Source of the DNA: a bacterium
GTDB taxonomy: Bacteria > Patescibacteriota > 4484-211
DNA length: 8,657 nucleotides
Direction: 5' to 3'
Assembly (NCBI GenBank): GCA_027020325.1
Contig: JALUVT010000078.1
Coordinates: forward strand, 1 to 8,657
Shown here: one piece after another, positions 8,183-8,657 of the stretch
Numbering within the stretch: position 1 is the first letter of the stretch
Layout: the number at the start of each line of letters is the position of its first letter
The notes under the pieces: model-generated
Seen by the model: only the letters and a program-made list of their open reading frames with translations
What the model was told of the DNA's origin: nothing
The model's database searches: none
Program-made: the position numbers and the translations under genes

Positions 8183-8657
8183 ATGGAAGGCGAAAATAAT
8201 CCCTTCGCGAACGCGCAACAACAACTGGAGCAAGTTGCCCGCTTAATCAACCTAAATCCCGAATTACACGAACGCCTCCAGCATCCTTCCCGCTTTATTG
8301 AAGTAAATTTCCCCGTCCGATTGGATAATGGAAAGATAAAAATTTTTCGCGGCTTTCGTTCACAATACAACAATGCCCGCGGCCCTTATAAAGGAGGGAT
8401 CCGTTTTTCTCCCCAAGTAACCGCAGCCGAGATAAAAGCCCTTTCAATGTAGATGACACTATTCCCTATTTCGAATGGGTACAAAATCGCAGTGGTTTTT
8501 ACTGGGAAAAAGAAAAAGTATTTCGCGAACTAAAAAATGTTATGGAACGGGCTTTTGCCGAAACAAATCAGCTTAAGGCAAAATTGAAAACAAGTTGGAG
8601 GATGGCCGCCTATGCCCTGGCCGTCAATCAGGTGGCGCAGGCAATGGAATTAAGAGG
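8183..8657 (+). pseudogene. Glutamate dehydrogenase remnant: N-terminal and C-terminal ends joined by an internal deletion; runs off window
   Basis: Intact Glu/Leu/Phe/Val dehydrogenases convert glutamate to 2-oxoglutarate and ammonia with NAD(P) and are about 415 residues long. Here residues 1-89 (8183-8449) match the family N-terminus: NPFANAQQQLEQ, FRGFRSQYNNARGPYKGGIRF (split here as FRGFRSQYNNARG then PYKGGIRF; K70 is the substrate-binding lysine) and AEIKALSM. A TAG follows at 8450-8452. From 8452, in another frame, the reading continues DDTIPYFEWVQNRSGFYW to AAYALAVNQVAQAMELRG, which matches the family C-terminus. Roughly 250-265 residues between them are missing, including the catalytic GGGKGG lysine, the catalytic aspartate and the whole nucleotide-binding Rossmann domain. 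The product would be an 89-residue fragment with no possible activity. The C-terminal frame is still open at the window edge, probably a few codons from its end. The family assignment is firm; whether the deletion is biological or an assembly artefact is open. Confidence 0.85.

Noticed and set aside
8071..8373. Minus-strand 100-codon frame across the divergent intergenic region and the gdh N-terminus.
   Set aside because: It is antisense to a clear GDH coding segment and has no recognisable protein features.
7841..8452. Alternative genetic code as an explanation for the stops in the two damaged genes.
   Set aside because: The stops differ (TAA and TAG), TAA ends rpoB normally, no TGA is used in frame in rpoBC, and the gdh lesion also involves a frame change and loss of the core.
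1..8657. CRISPR arrays, insertion sequences, tRNA or rRNA genes, attachment sites.
   Set aside because: I read both strands and saw no spaced direct repeats, transposase-like frames, terminal inverted repeats or cloverleaf-like sequence; coding sequence fills nearly all of the window.

Overview
This is bacterial chromosome. About 80% of the window is the minus-strand pair rpoB-rpoC, which encodes the two large subunits of RNA polymerase. Upstream of rpoB on the same strand lies a nitrilase-family carbon-nitrogen hydrolase interrupted by one in-frame stop codon. Divergent from it on the plus strand is a glutamate dehydrogenase reading frame that has lost its whole middle.

Organism: I infer a compact, divergent bacterium, most likely a Patescibacteria/CPR member (possibly the Microgenomates/WWE3 side). 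The basis is a short RpoB (1063 residues) without the large lineage inserts of Proteobacteria, an RpoC without a trigger-loop insert, unusual residues at normally invariant RNA polymerase positions, and rpoB not preceded by rplJ-rplL. This placement comes from pattern recognition, not from a tree. The standard genetic code fits: TAA ends rpoB, and no in-frame TGA occurs through rpoB or the visible part of rpoC. That argues against the CPR lineages that read UGA as glycine.

Layout. 1-3755 (minus): rpoC, entering from the left edge and lacking only its last C-terminal residues. 3742-6933 (minus): complete rpoB, overlapping rpoC by 14 nt. 6934-7222: non-coding, with a very good sigma70-type promoter (TTGACA-17-TATAAG) and a leader of about 125 nt that holds a terminator-like hairpin and a longer-range inverted repeat. 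7223-8050 (minus): nitrilase-family pseudogene. 8051-8182: divergent intergenic region with possible promoters for both flanking genes. 8183-8657 (plus): deletion remnant of glutamate dehydrogenase, running to the right edge.

The two polymerase genes form one transcription unit from the leader promoter. The two neighbouring genes, both of organic-nitrogen metabolism, are both damaged, while about 6.9 kb of rpoBC reads without a single frame break. I did not find an undescribed multi-gene system. The strongest leads are the decayed nitrogen-metabolism pair (with a visible candidate deletion junction), the structured rpoB leader, and the lineage-specific changes in the polymerase active-site and rifampicin-pocket regions.
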